From Odontocerum albicorne (lineage: Eukaryota; Arthropoda; Insecta; Trichoptera; Odontoceridae): a stretch of 64,000 nucleotides of DNA. The stretch covers positions 20,445,115 through 20,509,114 of the forward strand of contig OX463865.1 in the NCBI GenBank assembly GCA_949825065.1. Reading direction: 5' to 3'. Of the stretch, positions 1 through 11,139 are shown piece after piece. Both the position numbers and the translations under genes were made by a program. How positions within the stretch are numbered: position 1 is the stretch's first letter; each line of letters begins with the position of its first letter. The notes beneath the pieces were generated by a model. It searched no databases. It saw nothing but the letters and a program-made list of their open reading frames with translations, and was not told the origin of the DNA.

Positions 1-289
1 ATTCATACCAGAAGCACAGAAAGGATAAGCAGATTTCATCGCTTCCTCTTGTTAGATGTGAGCGCTCTCTTATTGTAAGTCAGGGAGCATTGTGCCGTGC
101 CGGAACATGGCTGATTGGAAAATCCGATTAGGAGAGTATCAGGACCGATCGGTCACGGTTAGTTACTAATACTAGTACTTCAGGTGGTACTGCTCGGACT
201 CTTCCAATTGTTAGAGAGCACGATTCTCATTGTATTGTCCTTCAATCACTGAAGACATCTTACAGACTACATGTCACACACGACTACAG

Positions 290-345
290 GATATCACATA
301 TGCGCGTACCGGCACGCCGTGCGCCGTGTCCCTTTTGGGATAAGC
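290..345 (-). mobile_element. LINE-B 3' tail fragment
   Basis: A short stretch (cacgccgtg, then gggataagcagaggg) matches the 3' terminal part of the LINE called LINE-B here. That tail recurs at 16.6, 16.8, 32.3, 46.5, 48.7 and 54.4 kb. It is read on the minus strand. Only the tail is present. Apart from this, bases 1-690 show nothing I recognise. Confidence 0.4.
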
Positions 346-694
346 AGAGGGCAGATATTCATACTATCAAATACACGTATTTCTCCTCGTAAATACCCTG
401 GACAATACGTGGTATAAATGTCGCATCCTTGTTTCTGGAATCGCCTCTTTTTTAATAGTGGGGGGGTGTATCTCAACTGAGAGGGTGTTATGAGATGAGC
501 CTCGATTTTTTTATAGTTTCCCTCTTAAATTGACTTGCTTTTCCATTACCTTAATATACACATCTGTAATTGTATGTTAATTACTGGATATACACATATA
601 TTTGCTTGCACGTTAATAATGAACAATGATGGATTGGACAAAGGTGAGGAATTCTGCTGTCTGGAAAGTATTTCGTCAGATGATGAAGAGTTAA

Positions 695-1255
695 CCCTTA
701 GAGGCACAGATAAACTTCACTTATTTTTACTCAGGCTGCACAAAAAATAAAAAATCAAGTTTCTCATTATTTTTTTTAATGTGTTTGAAAAATGATACAT
801 ACAAATGCTAAATTAACATATTTCCACTTCCTCGGTAGGTCAAGGAACTTCTGGTGAGATGGTACAACTTATGTACCACTAGTCCATATTTCCACCTTAA
901 TTTTTAACCTAAATATAAATTTACCACAATTACTGAAGTCAATTCTATCACAACACAACAATTTTTTTATTAAAATTTAATACAAATATATAACGTTTTC
1001 TTTTATACGGGCAAGTCGGCACACCAAGAACAACTAACTGTCAATAATATTAGAAGCTAAATGAATTTGAACAGGACCAGAACTGCAGCTGTGCGGATAT
1101 GAGTAATAAGTATTATATTATACGAAGTGGTACATAATCCGAGCGTTCGTGCAGCAATAGAGAGAGGTTTAATAAGTGGTACATTGCGTGTACCATTGTG
1201 CAGTACTGCGTCAAAAAAAAGTGGTACATAACATGGACCACTAAGCCTGTAAGAG
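695..1255. mobile_element. Possible piggyBac-like MITE flanked by TTAA
   Basis: The segment is bounded by TTAA at 691-694 and 1256-1259. Its ends are imperfect inverted repeats: CCCTTAGAGGCACAG on the left and CTCTTACAGGCTTAG as the reverse complement of the right. Several copies of gtggtac in both orientations lie near the ends, as subterminal motifs do in piggyBac-type elements. No transposase frame is visible. TTAA is common in AT-rich DNA, so the call rests on the paired ends. Confidence 0.4.
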
Positions 1256-1261
1256 TTAAAG

Positions 1262-1500
1262 AGTGTTATCAAACGGTGTGTAGCGATAGGAAACAAAGTC
1301 AATGGGGCACTAAAACATACATACTCGAACCGGACAGTATCAAAATCTGCTAAGATGATGGTGTTCAATAGTATTTTGGTAGCAAATTTTGGTACCAACG
1401 ATGTGGAAAAATACTGAGAGGAGCCGAATAAATGCTGTAGAAATGCGTGCATTGAGAAGATTTGCCGTGATGGTGGCAAACCTCCGATATGATACAACAC
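1262..1500 (+). pseudogene. LINE-B reverse transcriptase C-terminal fragment
   Basis: With frameshifts, the plus strand reads as the part of a LINE polymerase after the catalytic domain: a degraded Y-G-x-E-T-W segment, then R-I-N-A-V-E-M-R-A-L-R. The same protein segment occurs near 57.1 and 58.0 kb (+) and as minus copies at 17, 32.7 and 54.6 kb. Multiple stops make this dead. Confidence 0.55.
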
Positions 1501-1569
1501 CTCAAGAAGAAGAATAAGTATAGATAGAATAGATAATGCATCTCTACGTCTCTGGCTTGCTCTCAGAGT

Positions 1570-1794
1570 TCATGTCTCTGCTCCGTACATAAATATTGCG
1601 AAGACAAGAGACTTAACAAGACGCATTTTCGTCGTGATTTTAATGGGTCTGCTCTTCCATATATTTTCCAGCTTCGACATCGCATTTTTCGCCATTCCAG
1701 TTCTTCTTTTCACCTCAGCCTCGCATCCTCCACTGTTGGTAATACTGGAGCCTGAGTAAATAAAGTCAGTCACCACTTCTAGACTATGGTTCAC
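1570..1794 (-). pseudogene. LINE-K reverse transcriptase fragment
   Basis: A 74-residue open stretch reads FIYSGSSITNSGG, then E-V-K-R-R, then RLVKSLVFAIFMYGAET. This is the post-catalytic region of endonuclease/reverse-transcriptase LINEs common in insects (family pattern YLGS-IT-GG, then RL..S.V..I..YG.ET.). No catalytic F/YADD motif is included, so it is a fragment of one ORF2. Confidence 0.7.
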
Positions 1795-2267
1795 ATTATT
1801 GGTGGCAGCTTGTTACTGCAGTCTACCATAAACTTGGTTTTTGACCTTTTGATTTCAGGTCCAGGAACTTGTTCACGTAGATTTATACAATTACTTATCA
1901 TGTAACATAAATAAATAAATATAAATACATGAAATATTTATGTTGGACAAGAAGTGCAGACGCCACACGAGAGCGGAAGTGGCTGTAATATCAGCAATTA
2001 GAGTAATTCGCAATAAGGTGAACCGACAAGACTGCGGCATTCGGATACCTGAGGATACAGTATTATCAGGCAGCGTGTGCAGACAGAAAGCAGAGGATGG
2101 CGCCGGAGAGACCATCGCCAGAGAGTGCATTCCCTTCAGGTTTGTCAATGAAGAAACAAGAATTATATACATACTGCAGTTGTTGAGACACCTTCCTGCA
2201 ACTATTATAGTTTGCGCATTGCTTTACTAATTTTATTTATATAAATAAAAGGTACAACGTACCTTAT

Positions 2268-2757
2268 AACAAAAATAATAAAAATAAAGCCAGTGATCAA
2301 CACATTAAGAAGGATATAATATAAAAATAAAGCCAGTGATCAACACATTAAGAAGGATATAATATAAAAATATAGCCAGTGATCAACACATTAAGAAGGA
2401 TATAATATAAAAATATAGCCAGTGATCAACACATTAAGAAGGATACAATATAAAAATATAGCCAGTGATCAACACATTAAGAAGGATATAATATAAAAAT
2501 ATAGTCAGTGATCAACACATTAAGAAGGATATAATATAAAAATATAGCCAGTGATCAACACATTAAGAAGGATATAATATAAAAATATAGTCAGTGATCA
2601 ACACATTAAGAAGGATATAATATAAAAATATAGCCAGTGATCAACACATTAAGAAGGATATAATATAAAAATATAGCCAGTGATCAACACATTAGAAGGA
2701 TATACTCGTAATATAAAAATATAGCCAGTGATCAACACATTAAGGATATAATATAAA
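2268..2757. repeat. 43-bp minisatellite, about 11 copies
   Basis: Tandem units contain gccagtgatcaacacatt followed by aagaaggatataatat. Copies differ by a few substitutions (gccagtg/gtcagtg, ataaag/atatag). The penultimate region has one copy with a deleted a and one with a 6-bp insertion at 2703. No coding capacity. The array ends into AT-rich unique-looking DNA (2760-3040) in which I see nothing. Confidence 0.95.
2703..2710. other. TACTCGTA excision-scar-like insertion in a satellite copy
   Basis: Neighbouring 43-bp units read aaggatataatat. This unit reads ggatatactcgtaatat, so TA became TA-CTCG-TA, a gain of exactly 6 bp. Minos-type Tc1 elements are known to leave TA plus four terminal bases (CGAG/CTCG) on excision. 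Confidence 0.7.
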
Positions 2758-3040
2758 AAAATAAACAATAAAAACAAACACAATCAGAAAGAAACGAGTA
2801 TCAAATCGTACAAAATCACATGTTACCAACACAATACGGGTACGTCCACAGGCGCACAGCCTGTACTGCGCAAAAACACCAAAGACAAATCATTGAAAAC
2901 CAAAATACCAATTGATGACAAAATACGAAATCAGACAGGTGCAACTTTACGAATTTCCTTCAGCAATCACAATAAATAAAAAATTAAAACTACAATAATC
3001 TATTAAAAATATGGTCAAAGATAATCAATTAAATATAATA

Positions 3041-3727
3041 CATCGATCAATAAGTCGAGGGACTAACTACTAAAATAACATAGTCTCCTTCAAGAGCGAT
3101 ACATTCATTCCAACGCTTTCCTAACTTTTATATGCCAGCCGTGTAGAACGATTTATCTTTGGTTTCAAAATAGGGGTTAGTTTCGGCAATCACTTCTTCA
3201 TTGGAGCCAAATCTCTTTCCCTGGAGCATCTTTTTGAGGTCTGCGAACAGCAAATAGTCGCTGTGTGAGAAATCTGGAGAATACGGTGGGTGCGGAAGCA
3301 ATTCGAAGTTCAACTCAAAATAGTGTAAACACTACCAAATTATATCTTCAGGATGTCAGCTATCTCACGCAACTTTACTTTGCGATTTTCCATCACGATT
3401 TTGAGGATTTTTTTAATGTTTTCAAATAGTTGTTTTCGACGGAGCAGAGCCCGGATAACACTTTTCAAGCCATCGCTGAGTTTGAACGGTATTTTTTCCC
3501 ATTAAAAAGCAATGTTTTATCAACACACGAAATTCGTTTTTTTTTCATTGTTTTGAAAATAGCAAAAGTAGCGTCACTAAAAACACTGTAACTCAATGAC
3601 ACAATGTCGGAATGTCGTGAAAGTTTGACACGTAACTTATAAAAGTTGGTATTGACTGAGAATGGTGTGGATTTGTTATTAGAGGCGCCATCTGTTGGTT
3701 AGTCCCGGGACTTATTGATCGATGTGA
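3041..3727 (-). mobile_element. Internally deleted mariner (same family as 59.9-61.2 kb)
   Basis: The ends are inverted repeats around ATCGATCAATAAGTC. The minus strand keeps the C-terminal third of a mariner transposase: NFELLPHPPYSPDF, then YLLFADLKKMLQGKRFGS, including the YSPD-F-x-x-S-D segment that carries the last catalytic Asp. It also keeps a short N-terminal helix-turn-helix remnant (ENRKVKLREIADI). The middle, with the first two catalytic Asp residues, is deleted. Length is about 690 bp against about 1.3 kb for a full mariner. It cannot encode an active enzyme. Confidence 0.85.
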
Positions 3728-4246
3728 TAATAATCAATTAAAAATATGACCATTATATGCTCAAAGAAGCTGAAAAAACTATTTTAAATAAACATACAAG
3801 AAAAATATCGAATGATTTACTTTTTTATATAAAATCATCCACTTTCACTTAAATTTTCCAGATTTGCTTAGCTTTTTCTATAACAGAGTTACATGACCAC
3901 ATACTCATCATAGGGGGCAGTCTGAAAAAGTTCGGTGGCATGAACACTGGTTCAGTTCTACAAATATTGTTTAGAGATTAGTATTCTTAAATTTGTTTTT
4001 TTTTTTTGCATAATCTGTGGCGAATCCAAACAACTTGACATGTCTAAGAATAGCTGATTGGTCGAAATAAATTACTGTATAGCATTAAGACTTCTCAAAG
4101 TATAATAAAATTTCCCAACCCCTCTAAAAAAATCTTAATGTGTACTTGCACAAAAACGACAAGCTTTATCAGTTAAGGATATCTACTGTTTTACATCACT
4201 AACAGGGCAGCTTAACAGTTCAAACTTAAATTAGTTCAATTATTTT

Positions 4247-4297
4247 TTATTCCACTAATTACATTAATATCCGCTACACGTGTTTCTATCTCTTATC
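4247..4297. repeat. Dispersed repeat fragment shared with 48445-48500
   Basis: The motif ttccactaattacattaat, followed by ccgctacac and tgtttcta, occurs here and again just right of the hAT element near 48.45 kb. I cannot assign it to a family. The preceding 3730-4245 is AT-rich with nothing recognised. Confidence 0.5.
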
Positions 4298-4630
4298 CCG
4301 AAGCTCTCTTCAAGCGGAAGCATCCCGGTTTATTATGAGAGCAATGGACAGACTGGTGTAATGTTATTGTGGACCACCCACAAAATAATTTATTGTTGGA
4401 TATTCTATTGTTATACGGAGTTTAACATAGTTAAAGCCAAAATCTTTGACAAATTAAACGTGTCCGATTTTTGTTCAATTCACTTGATATTTAACCGAGA
4501 ACCCTTGGGAGGCACGACCCGCGGGTTGAGAAACCATGCACTATTGAAATATAACTATTCTCAAAATATTCATCGAACGTTGACATCAGTTCTTGAGAAA
4601 ATGTTAAAAAAATATGTAAAAAAAACTTGC

Positions 4631-4755
4631 AGAAATGAAAGCAGAAAGAATGCGCGACAAGAAGAAACTGCAACTATGCGTGCGGGCGAGGTGCGGCGAA
4701 TGCAGCGGCTCCAGACAGAAAGTGCATCCAGTACGAAGAGACGCGAGTGGCGCCA
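4631..4755 (+). other. GC-rich exon-like segment, unassigned
   Basis: A locally GC-rich block is bounded by an acceptor-like aaaacttgcag and a donor-like gccag|gtatca. Two frames stay open: one is rich in R, E, Q and K (ARQEETATMRAGEVRRMQ), the other is basic and Cys-containing. I do not recognise either. Base composition and splice-like borders are the only support; no neighbouring exon was found. It may equally be a repeat fragment. Confidence 0.2.
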
Positions 4756-4984
4756 GGTATCAATCATTGCTTGCAGTCTGCAAGCTGCAATCTGTGACTA
4801 TTCCCGCAGCTGTAGCAGTCGATTGGCGAGTCTCGATTTCACGGTAAAATACATAATCGTTGGGTTTTTATTATTTTTTTTCTTATATTCCTGTGGAGAG
4901 TCAATGTATGAAAAAATTCAGAATGACGGCATTAAATAAATAATAAATATAGGTTTATTGATAGCAATATGGTGTATACATTGT

Positions 4985-5310
4985 GAGGTGCATAGCCACG
5001 CGGTAACGCACTAATTTCCGTGCCGAAGGTCTTCAGTTCGAACTCCGTACTGTGCGACTTCCCTCGAATGACACAGGCATTTTTTCCGCTTGGTATTCGG
5101 GGGTATATGGATACCTATGACTTCGATCATATATATATTTTTAAAAAGAGAAAAAAAACATGCTGTTGTGCTCCGATTGTTTCATTTCAGGGTGCTTTTC
5201 AACTCACTAAAAATAAATATCAACGGCACAGCTCCACCTTTCAACTACATTGAGACTGGAATGGCGATGGGATCCTCGACTACGAAGCCCAGCAATAAGA
5301 AGACGAATAG
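4985..5310 (+). mobile_element. SINE-B copy, full length
   Basis: This is a tRNA-derived SINE. The head has an A-box-like region (catagccacgcggtaacgc) and a B box (agttcgaactcc). The body holds gacttcgatcatatatat and a conserved agctccacctt. The 3' part ends ggatcctcgactacgaag. The family recurs on the minus strand at 7.7, 14.5, 24.6, 45.3 and 50.5 kb, which allows the limits to be set by comparison. Confidence 0.8.
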
Positions 5311-5382
5311 TTTAGCCCATTTTTGCGGCCGTTGTTGACTCAAATTGCTTGCAAATTGTGGGTGAATTACGAAATTTTGGCG

Positions 5383-6266
5383 TGTGGCGCTGTCAGTCAC
5401 CCGATTGGAATTCTTTTTGTTAGGTTACCACATCTGTCATTGACACTTCCCTCCAAATTTCAGCGTCATAGTTTGACATTTGTAAAAGTTACGCTGTACT
5501 GAGTACATCTACCTTTGTGCGTGTTTTCGATTTTTTACAAGTTTGAAAATGGCATCAACTGTGCATCAACGAGTTTGCATTAAATTTTGTGTGAAAAACG
5601 GATTTAACGGTCCGCAGACCTTGGAAATGTTGGAGAAGTGTTTTTTGGTGGCACGAACGCTTCAGAAGTGGTCGTGAGTCGGTCGAGGATGACGAACGCA
5701 GTGGCAGTCGAAAACCGATGAAAACATCGATAAAATCAAACAAATGTTGGCCGAAAACCGCAAATTGACCATCAGAGAGCTGGCAGAGGACTTGAACATC
5801 GCTTATGGATCTGCTCAAGACATTTTGGTTAGTGATTTGGGCCTCAGACGTATCGCTGCAAAACTGGTGCCGAAAGACTTCAATTTCATGCAAAAAAAAA
5901 GACCGCGTTGAAATCGCGATAGACATGATTTCTATGAGTTTTTTACCAAAAACAACACGACTACTATCCAGCAGCCTTTGAATTCACCTGATCTGGCTCC
6001 CTGCGACTTTTTCCTGTTCAACCACTTTAAAAACTGCTTCGCGGAACGCGTTACAGCACCCGAGAGGATGTAATGAAAAAATCGAAGACGGCTCTGATGG
6101 ACATACCGAAAATTGAGTACCAGCGGTGTTTCGAGGATTGGATCAAGCGCTGGCGTAAGTGCGTTGCAGTCGATGGGGAGTACTTTGAAGGGGACCATAT
6201 CGATTTTGATGAATAAACAAGTATTTTCGATTTTATGAATAAAGTCTTAAAACTTTTTGATCAAGG
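5383..6266 (+). mobile_element. Deleted mariner, copy 1 (catalytic core missing)
   Basis: The plus strand starts at ATG 5549 with a mariner N-terminus (MASTVHQRVCIKFCVKNGF) and the HTH segment KLTIRELAEDLNIAYGSAQ. It then jumps directly to the C-terminal part (SPDLAPCDFFLFN, then KWRKCVAVDGEYFEG-like residues). About 100 residues with the first two catalytic Asp are gone. Frameshifts interrupt the N-terminal part. The right end TTAAAACTTTTTGATCAAGG is intact; the left TIR is missing but is present in copy 2 at 33.9 kb, which has the same internal junction. Confidence 0.88.
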
Positions 6267-6402
6267 TAGTATACAGTGTTATAGTGACGATGCATCAAGC
6301 GATTGTGTATGTCAAATGTTGTTTAAAAAAATCCGTGCTTTACTGCGCAGCCATTTAATTCAACGCTAAACGTTTGGAATGATGTAGGCTACAAAATAAA
6401 TT

Positions 6403-6845
6403 AGTAACTATGTTGTTTATAGTTAAGGCATTAACGTTGTGGAGGTTTAAAGACATTGTGATTAATTTTTATCAAACACTGTTAATCATTGTCAAAGTGA
6501 AAAACCGTACTTTTTCTATCGATGATGCCAAATTCTTACATATCAGTAGTAACGGAAATAAATTGGACAGATTAGAGGCCCTAGAAATTTCTAAGTCAGT
6601 ACACCGATCCGAACATCTGTTGAACAGTTATTTCCCAAAAATCTCCCCGCTCTTGGCCGAAATTGTCCCATGCCTCCCTCACCCCTCAGCCCCCAACCGT
6701 TGAAGCGTGTATATCGGTACCAGTTCGAACAGCATTTAGTCTTGTTTGCGCTCCCCTGAAGATGAGGTGTGCACCTTGAAACCGGTAGGGTTATACCGTC
6801 ACAAAAAAGTGGAATAAACAGTGTTTGATAAAAATAAATTACAAA
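6403..6845. mobile_element. Penelope-like element 3' region, inverted 5' join
   Basis: Bases 6403-6480 are the minus-strand tail (tatagttaaggcattaacg, then tttttatcaaacactg). They join a plus-strand piece from about 6490. That piece encodes NRTFSIDDAKFLHISSNGNK and ISKSVHRSEHLLNSYFPKIS, the C-terminal part of the GIY-YIG-containing protein seen better at 62.6 kb. It ends in the conserved ccggtagggttataccg, then gtggaataaacagtg. The inverted join resembles the terminal arrangements known for Penelope-like elements. Confidence 0.75.
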
Positions 6846-7249
6846 AATTAGTAACTATTAACTGAAAGATTTTTTCACACGTTTTTAAAACATGCTATAA
6901 TGGAGTACTTGAGTTGCATTATAACTCGAGTTGAATTATAACTTGAGTTGCATTATAACTTAGGTTGGTTGGTTGATTAATATTGTTTGTGTTTTCTTTC
7001 TGAGTCATCGATCGTTTATGTTTTTAATTATCGCATGGTACTTTATTATTGGTTTACTGTTAAATATTATACTTAACGTACGAATTGTATTGAACGGTTT
7101 AGTGCCTGTTACCATAACATTAAATAAATCGAAGACCGACATGTTGATCGGACAGTACATAATCCAGGGGCGTAACTAGGTATTAAGAGTGCCCGGGGCA
7201 GAAACAAATTTAAAACCAACGGATTAAATGACACAAGCAATATTTAACG

Positions 7250-7445
7250 AATGACTATTATAGTTAAGGCATTAACATTGTGGAAGTTTCAAGACATTGT
7301 AATTTGTTTAGTAAAATACTGTTTATTCCACTTTATATTACGGTTATAACCCTGCCGGTTTTTAAGGTGTTCACATCATCATCAGCGATGAACAAACAAG
7401 ACCCAAATATAACAGAGTAATTTGTTATATTTATTTATGCTCCAC
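7250..7445 (-). mobile_element. Penelope-like element tail, minus strand
   Basis: A degraded copy of the tail: tatagttaaggcattaacat, then a tactgtttattccactt block, then ggttataaccctgccggttt. It is followed directly by a SINE-A head. The stretch 6850-7240 before it shows a short tandem gag/cttgagttgcattataact repeat and otherwise nothing. Confidence 0.65.
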
Positions 7446-7446
7446 T

Positions 7447-7680
7447 GATGACGACCTCCGTGGCCTAGGTGGTAAGACGTCTGTCTCCCAACCCGGAAGT
7501 TGCAGGTTCAAATCCTGCAGGAACCCAGATATAAATAAAAAAAAAGGATTGCAGTCTGATTTTCACAAAAGGCCACTTTAACATCTTTCTGATTGGTTGG
7601 AAGAGATTGCCACATGGCAATAAACACGCCAGGTTGTATTGTATACAACGAAAGTGTAATACAATACAATGATGAGGTAA
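7447..7680 (+). mobile_element. SINE-A copy with intact tRNA-like promoter
   Basis: The head contains an A box (tggcctaggtgg) and a B box (ggttcaaatcc) at tRNA-like spacing. The body runs through cagtctgattttcacaaaag. The 3' end has a palindromic hairpin (attgccacatggcaat) followed by acgccaggttgtattg. The 3' end matches the tail of LINE-J at 31.6 kb, so SINE-A probably uses that LINE's machinery. Confidence 0.85.
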
Positions 7681-7704
7681 ATACCTTGAAACCGATCGAT
7701 CGAT

Positions 7705-8367
7705 CATTCGTTGGATCGTTGCTGGATCTCGTAGTCGAGGATCCCCTCGCCATTCCAACGTCAATTCAATTTGCTGTGCCGTGGAGTTTTTTTTTTAAGT
7801 GAGTGAAACGTTGCACACCAGCAAACTCACCGGTGTACTGGATCCGATGGCACATCGAAGTGACACAATCGGAGCACACCGGTATGTTTTTTTCTCTCCT
7901 CTTTTTGAAAGAATATATATGAACGAAGTCATAGGTATAATTGCAGCCTGGAATACTAGGCCGAAAAAATGTCTGCGTCATTCGAGGAGAGTTGCACAGG
8001 GTTCGAACCGACTACCTTCCTATACGTTCCTGTACTTGTGAGCTCGAATTCACGTCTGATGTAAGGTTGACAAACACATCTGCGTAAGATTAACTGAACC
8101 TTCGTGGAGTCAATGAGGTTGAATTAACGTCTGACGTAAGGTTAATTGAATATTTGATGTAGTCAAAGAGGTCGAATGCACATCTGACGTAAAATCGACT
8201 GAAACTTGACGGAATCAATGAGGTTAAATTCACAATTATCGTAAGATTGACTGAAGCTAGATCGAAGTTAAATTGGCACTATCAGATATATCCCATTTGT
8301 ATTAAAACAAACAGTAACAGTGGTTTTTGGCAACAACTGTACGTTACCGCGCGGCTATGCACCTCAA
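7705..8367 (-). mobile_element. SINE-B copy split by tandem repeats
   Basis: The body (tagtcgaggatcccctcgcc, then cggagcacaccggtatg, then a B box region ggttcgaac) runs from 7705 to about 8018 on the minus strand. The tRNA-like 5' end (gttaccgcgcggctatgcac) reappears only at 8343-8367. The 8040-8290 repeat block lies between them, so the SINE was interrupted or locally expanded. Confidence 0.75.
8040..8290. repeat. Diverged tandem repeat, about 60-bp period
   Basis: About four degenerate units share tcaatgaggtt, then gaatt-acgtctgacgtaag, then gttaa/gactgaa. Divergence between units is much higher than in the other arrays of this window, so the array is old. It sits inside a SINE-B copy. Confidence 0.6.
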
Positions 8368-8440
8368 TTGCACTTGAAACCGGTATGGTTATAGCGTTAT
8401 TTAAAGTGGAATAAACACTGTTTGATTAAACAAATTAAAA
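8366..8440 (+). mobile_element. Penelope-like tail fragment
   Basis: Short plus-strand tail: cttgaaaccggtatggttat, then gtggaataaacactgtttga. No coding part is retained. Confidence 0.6.
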
Positions 8441-8523
8441 GAAAGAAACCTTATTTTAATTGATAATTGCTCAGCATATAATTTAACATGTGAGCTAGAG
8501 CACGTTAGAGTGAAATTACAACC

Positions 8524-8970
8524 TTGAAATTTGGACCTAGGAATAATACTATGGTCAACTTATACCTCCACGCAGATACCAAACTGCAAACTATCCCCGA
8601 ACACATGCGCGCTCTGGCCGAAAGGTTTTACAGCTCTATATCCAGACATCCCAACCCAGTCATAAAAGCCCTCGGTAATTACAACGCGAACACTAGATAC
8701 AGACACACTCGCCCGAAATCAATACTGAAAAACATCCCCCCGAATCCCCCTTCAACCGGAAACGTTCCCTCAAACGACCCTCCGATCGTCACTCTGAACA
8801 CCCCCCCGTACTCCACTCCGACAGGGACAGCACCCTCGGCAGACAATTTACCCCCATAGGCAACCGCGTATCTCCCATAATAAGCAGTTACGTATTATTA
8901 ATATATTTTTAGCGGAATGCTTCTTATCTGAAGAGATGATGATAGTAGTTGTTGGTAAATAAATAAAATA
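8524..8970 (+). pseudogene. LINE (jockey/I-like) ORF2 C-terminus and 3' UTR
   Basis: A 111-residue open stretch reads NLYLHADTKLQTIPEHMRAL, then RFYSSISRHPNPVIKALGNY. This matches the usual end of jockey/I-clade ORF2 proteins (a helix followed by F-Y-x-S-x-x-x-H-P-N-P). A Pro-rich tail precedes the stop near 8857. An AT-rich UTR with taaataaataaaat follows. It could be mistaken for a Pro-rich host gene, but the S-x-x-x-H-P-N-P signature argues for a LINE end. Confidence 0.6.
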
Positions 8971-8989
8971 CGTCAATTAGCAATGCGGA

Positions 8990-9300
8990 AGGAGAGAGTG
9001 AATGAATGTTTTATTTATCGGTATGTGGGTATTTATACATTTCAGAATGGGCGCGGGAGTGCGCCCGCGATATATTTTTATCTCGCTTCTGTGCGTGCAG
9101 AAATGGTCGATTGAAGTATTGTAGACATCGTAAATAGTATTGTGGGTAAACAATTTGTTTACGGAACCGGCGCGATGTCCGGCCGCGTCAATGTTTTGGT
9201 ATGTGACCTTCGGACATATCCAAAGGTCGTTTCGTCGGTCGTTGACCGTATGTGTTGACAATATTCAGCGACGACAATATTCAGCGACGACCGTGGTTCC
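8990..9300. other. GC-rich unassigned segment with 17-bp direct duplication
   Basis: The block is richer in CpG than its surroundings. Near its right end gacaatattcagcgac is duplicated in tandem. I see no convincing reading frame or splice pair. From 9300 to 10268 nothing is recognised except another CpG-rich patch at 10095-10140. Confidence 0.2.
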
Positions 9301-10268
9301 CACATATTTATAAAAAGTCACACACGTCTCCCCCATATATAATACATTCATATCTTATTTTTTATTCACCATCATTATTTTTCACTCGCATCCATTCAAT
9401 ATATTACCGTGTGTGTCGACGCAAACCCACAAATCTATGTATATTTGTATGTAATATTATGTATATACCATCACGTTTATATAAGTATTTAATCGTTTTA
9501 TTATTTCTCATGACCATTCTTAAAAATTACATTTCTCAAAACTTATCCTTTCCCGATTCCTGAAAAGAACCCAAATTTCAACCAAAATATCAAACAGTCA
9601 GACTTTATCCGATGAAGGACTAAGGCGTCCTACCATTGGACCGAGACTCCGAAGAAGTTATTCAACACTTGGTCAACTTATCTAAAAAAAGCTATTACTG
9701 AGCCTTATGTAAAACTACAGTAAAAAAAATAATGTTAAAGAAGCATGCGATATGATTTGTGCAGTTTGGTGGTCAGCCAAAGGACCAACATAGTGTTGGA
9801 AGAATGGCTCAATTCCTCAAGATAGCGATGACGGAAGCTCGGTGACGAACAGATACAGTACAGCTGAAATAGAAGTGAAAAATGAAGTAAGAGGTATGTG
9901 AACTTCTGTGGTTACAGCTGTAACTTATGACTGCATTGATGCAGATTATATTGTAATTTGGTGGTTGCGAGCAAACAATGATTTGAGAAAACTTTTTTTG
10001 TTTGCTCAGGAGTAATTTAGTTAACTCATCTGTCCAGACAGAGACATACAGTAAACCGTCAGACTATTTCTCTATATTGCGAATTGTTTCTCTGGTTCGG
10101 CGCGCTAGCGCACCTCGGGAACGGCCGCCGCTGCAGTCGTATGTAGGTATTGACTATTTCTAATAAATTTAATATTAAGATAATTAAAAGAAAAAAATGA
10201 CATGTAGGAAATTAAAATTAAGTTGGCTCATAGTTATAATATAGAAATTAGATTAGTTCTATTATTCT

Positions 10269-10881
10269 GAAGTAATACATTTGTATACAGGTATAGCCTT
10301 TAGCAAATGTAACATGTGTATTATAGATAATAAGTAATACATTTGTATACAGGTATAGCCTTTAGCAAATGTAACATATGTATTATAGATAATAAGTAAT
10401 ACATTTGTATACAGGTATAGCCTTTAGCAAATGTAACATATGTATTATATATAATAAGTAATACATTTGTATACAGGTATAGCCTTTAGCAAATGTAACA
10501 TGTGCATTATAGATAATAAGTAATACATTTGTATACAGGTATAGCCTTTAGCAAATGTAACATGTGTATTATAGATAATAAGTAATACATTTGTATACAG
10601 GTAAAGCCTTTAGCAAATGTAACATATCTATTATAGATAATAAGTAATACATTTTTATACAGGTATAGCCTTTAGCAAATGTAACATATGTATTATAGAT
10701 AATAAGTAATACATTTGTATACAGGTATAGCCTTTAGCAAATGTAACATATGTGTTATAGATAATAAGTAATACATTTGTATACAGGTATAGCCTTTAGC
10801 AAATGTAACATGTGTATTATAGATAATAAGTAATACATTTGTATACAGGTATAGCCTTTAGCAAATATAACATATGTGTTT
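10269..10881. repeat. 62-bp minisatellite, about 10 copies
   Basis: Units contain aagtaatacatttgtataca, then ggtatagcctttagcaaatg, then taacat-tgtattatagat. Copies differ mainly at the catgtg/catatg position and by single substitutions. Spacing of the aagtaatac motif is a steady 62 bp. Confidence 0.95.
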
Positions 10882-11139
10882 GTGCGTTATCTTCTCATTC
10901 ATTCTTTCAAGTCTGCTTAACTACGAGTATTTCAATGTATTAATGCCTAACTATTTCAATGTTGTTTCAACTATTTCATTTCCCATTTGTCATTTTATAA
11001 AATTTGGACTCCTTTGAGGCTTTTCTTTTTTCCGTTCTAGCTGACAGTTAACCTGAGGTGGTACGAGTATATGTGGGTTTACTTTTTATTTTGTTTTCTG
11101 CTATACATTTTTGTTTTTTTTATTTATTCTTTAATCTAG

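Noticed and set aside
4280..4939. 219-codon plus-strand frame as a gene
   Set aside because: It crosses an intron-like AT-rich stretch and ends in low-complexity Phe/Leu. Only the 4631-4755 segment has exon-like composition.
7447..7525. Functional tRNA gene
   Set aside because: A and B boxes are present but the cloverleaf and acceptor stem do not form, and the sequence continues into a SINE body found in several copies.
8524..8859. Proline-rich host protein
   Set aside because: The N-terminal part carries the LINE C-terminal signature (S-x-x-x-H-P-N-P) and an AT-rich 3' tail follows.
9252..9563. 103-codon frame rich in Ile, Tyr and Phe
   Set aside because: AT-rich composition explains the residues, and there is no homology or splice signal.
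10269..10881. CRISPR-like regular array
   Set aside because: Units are contiguous with no unique spacers, there are no Cas genes, and the context is eukaryotic.
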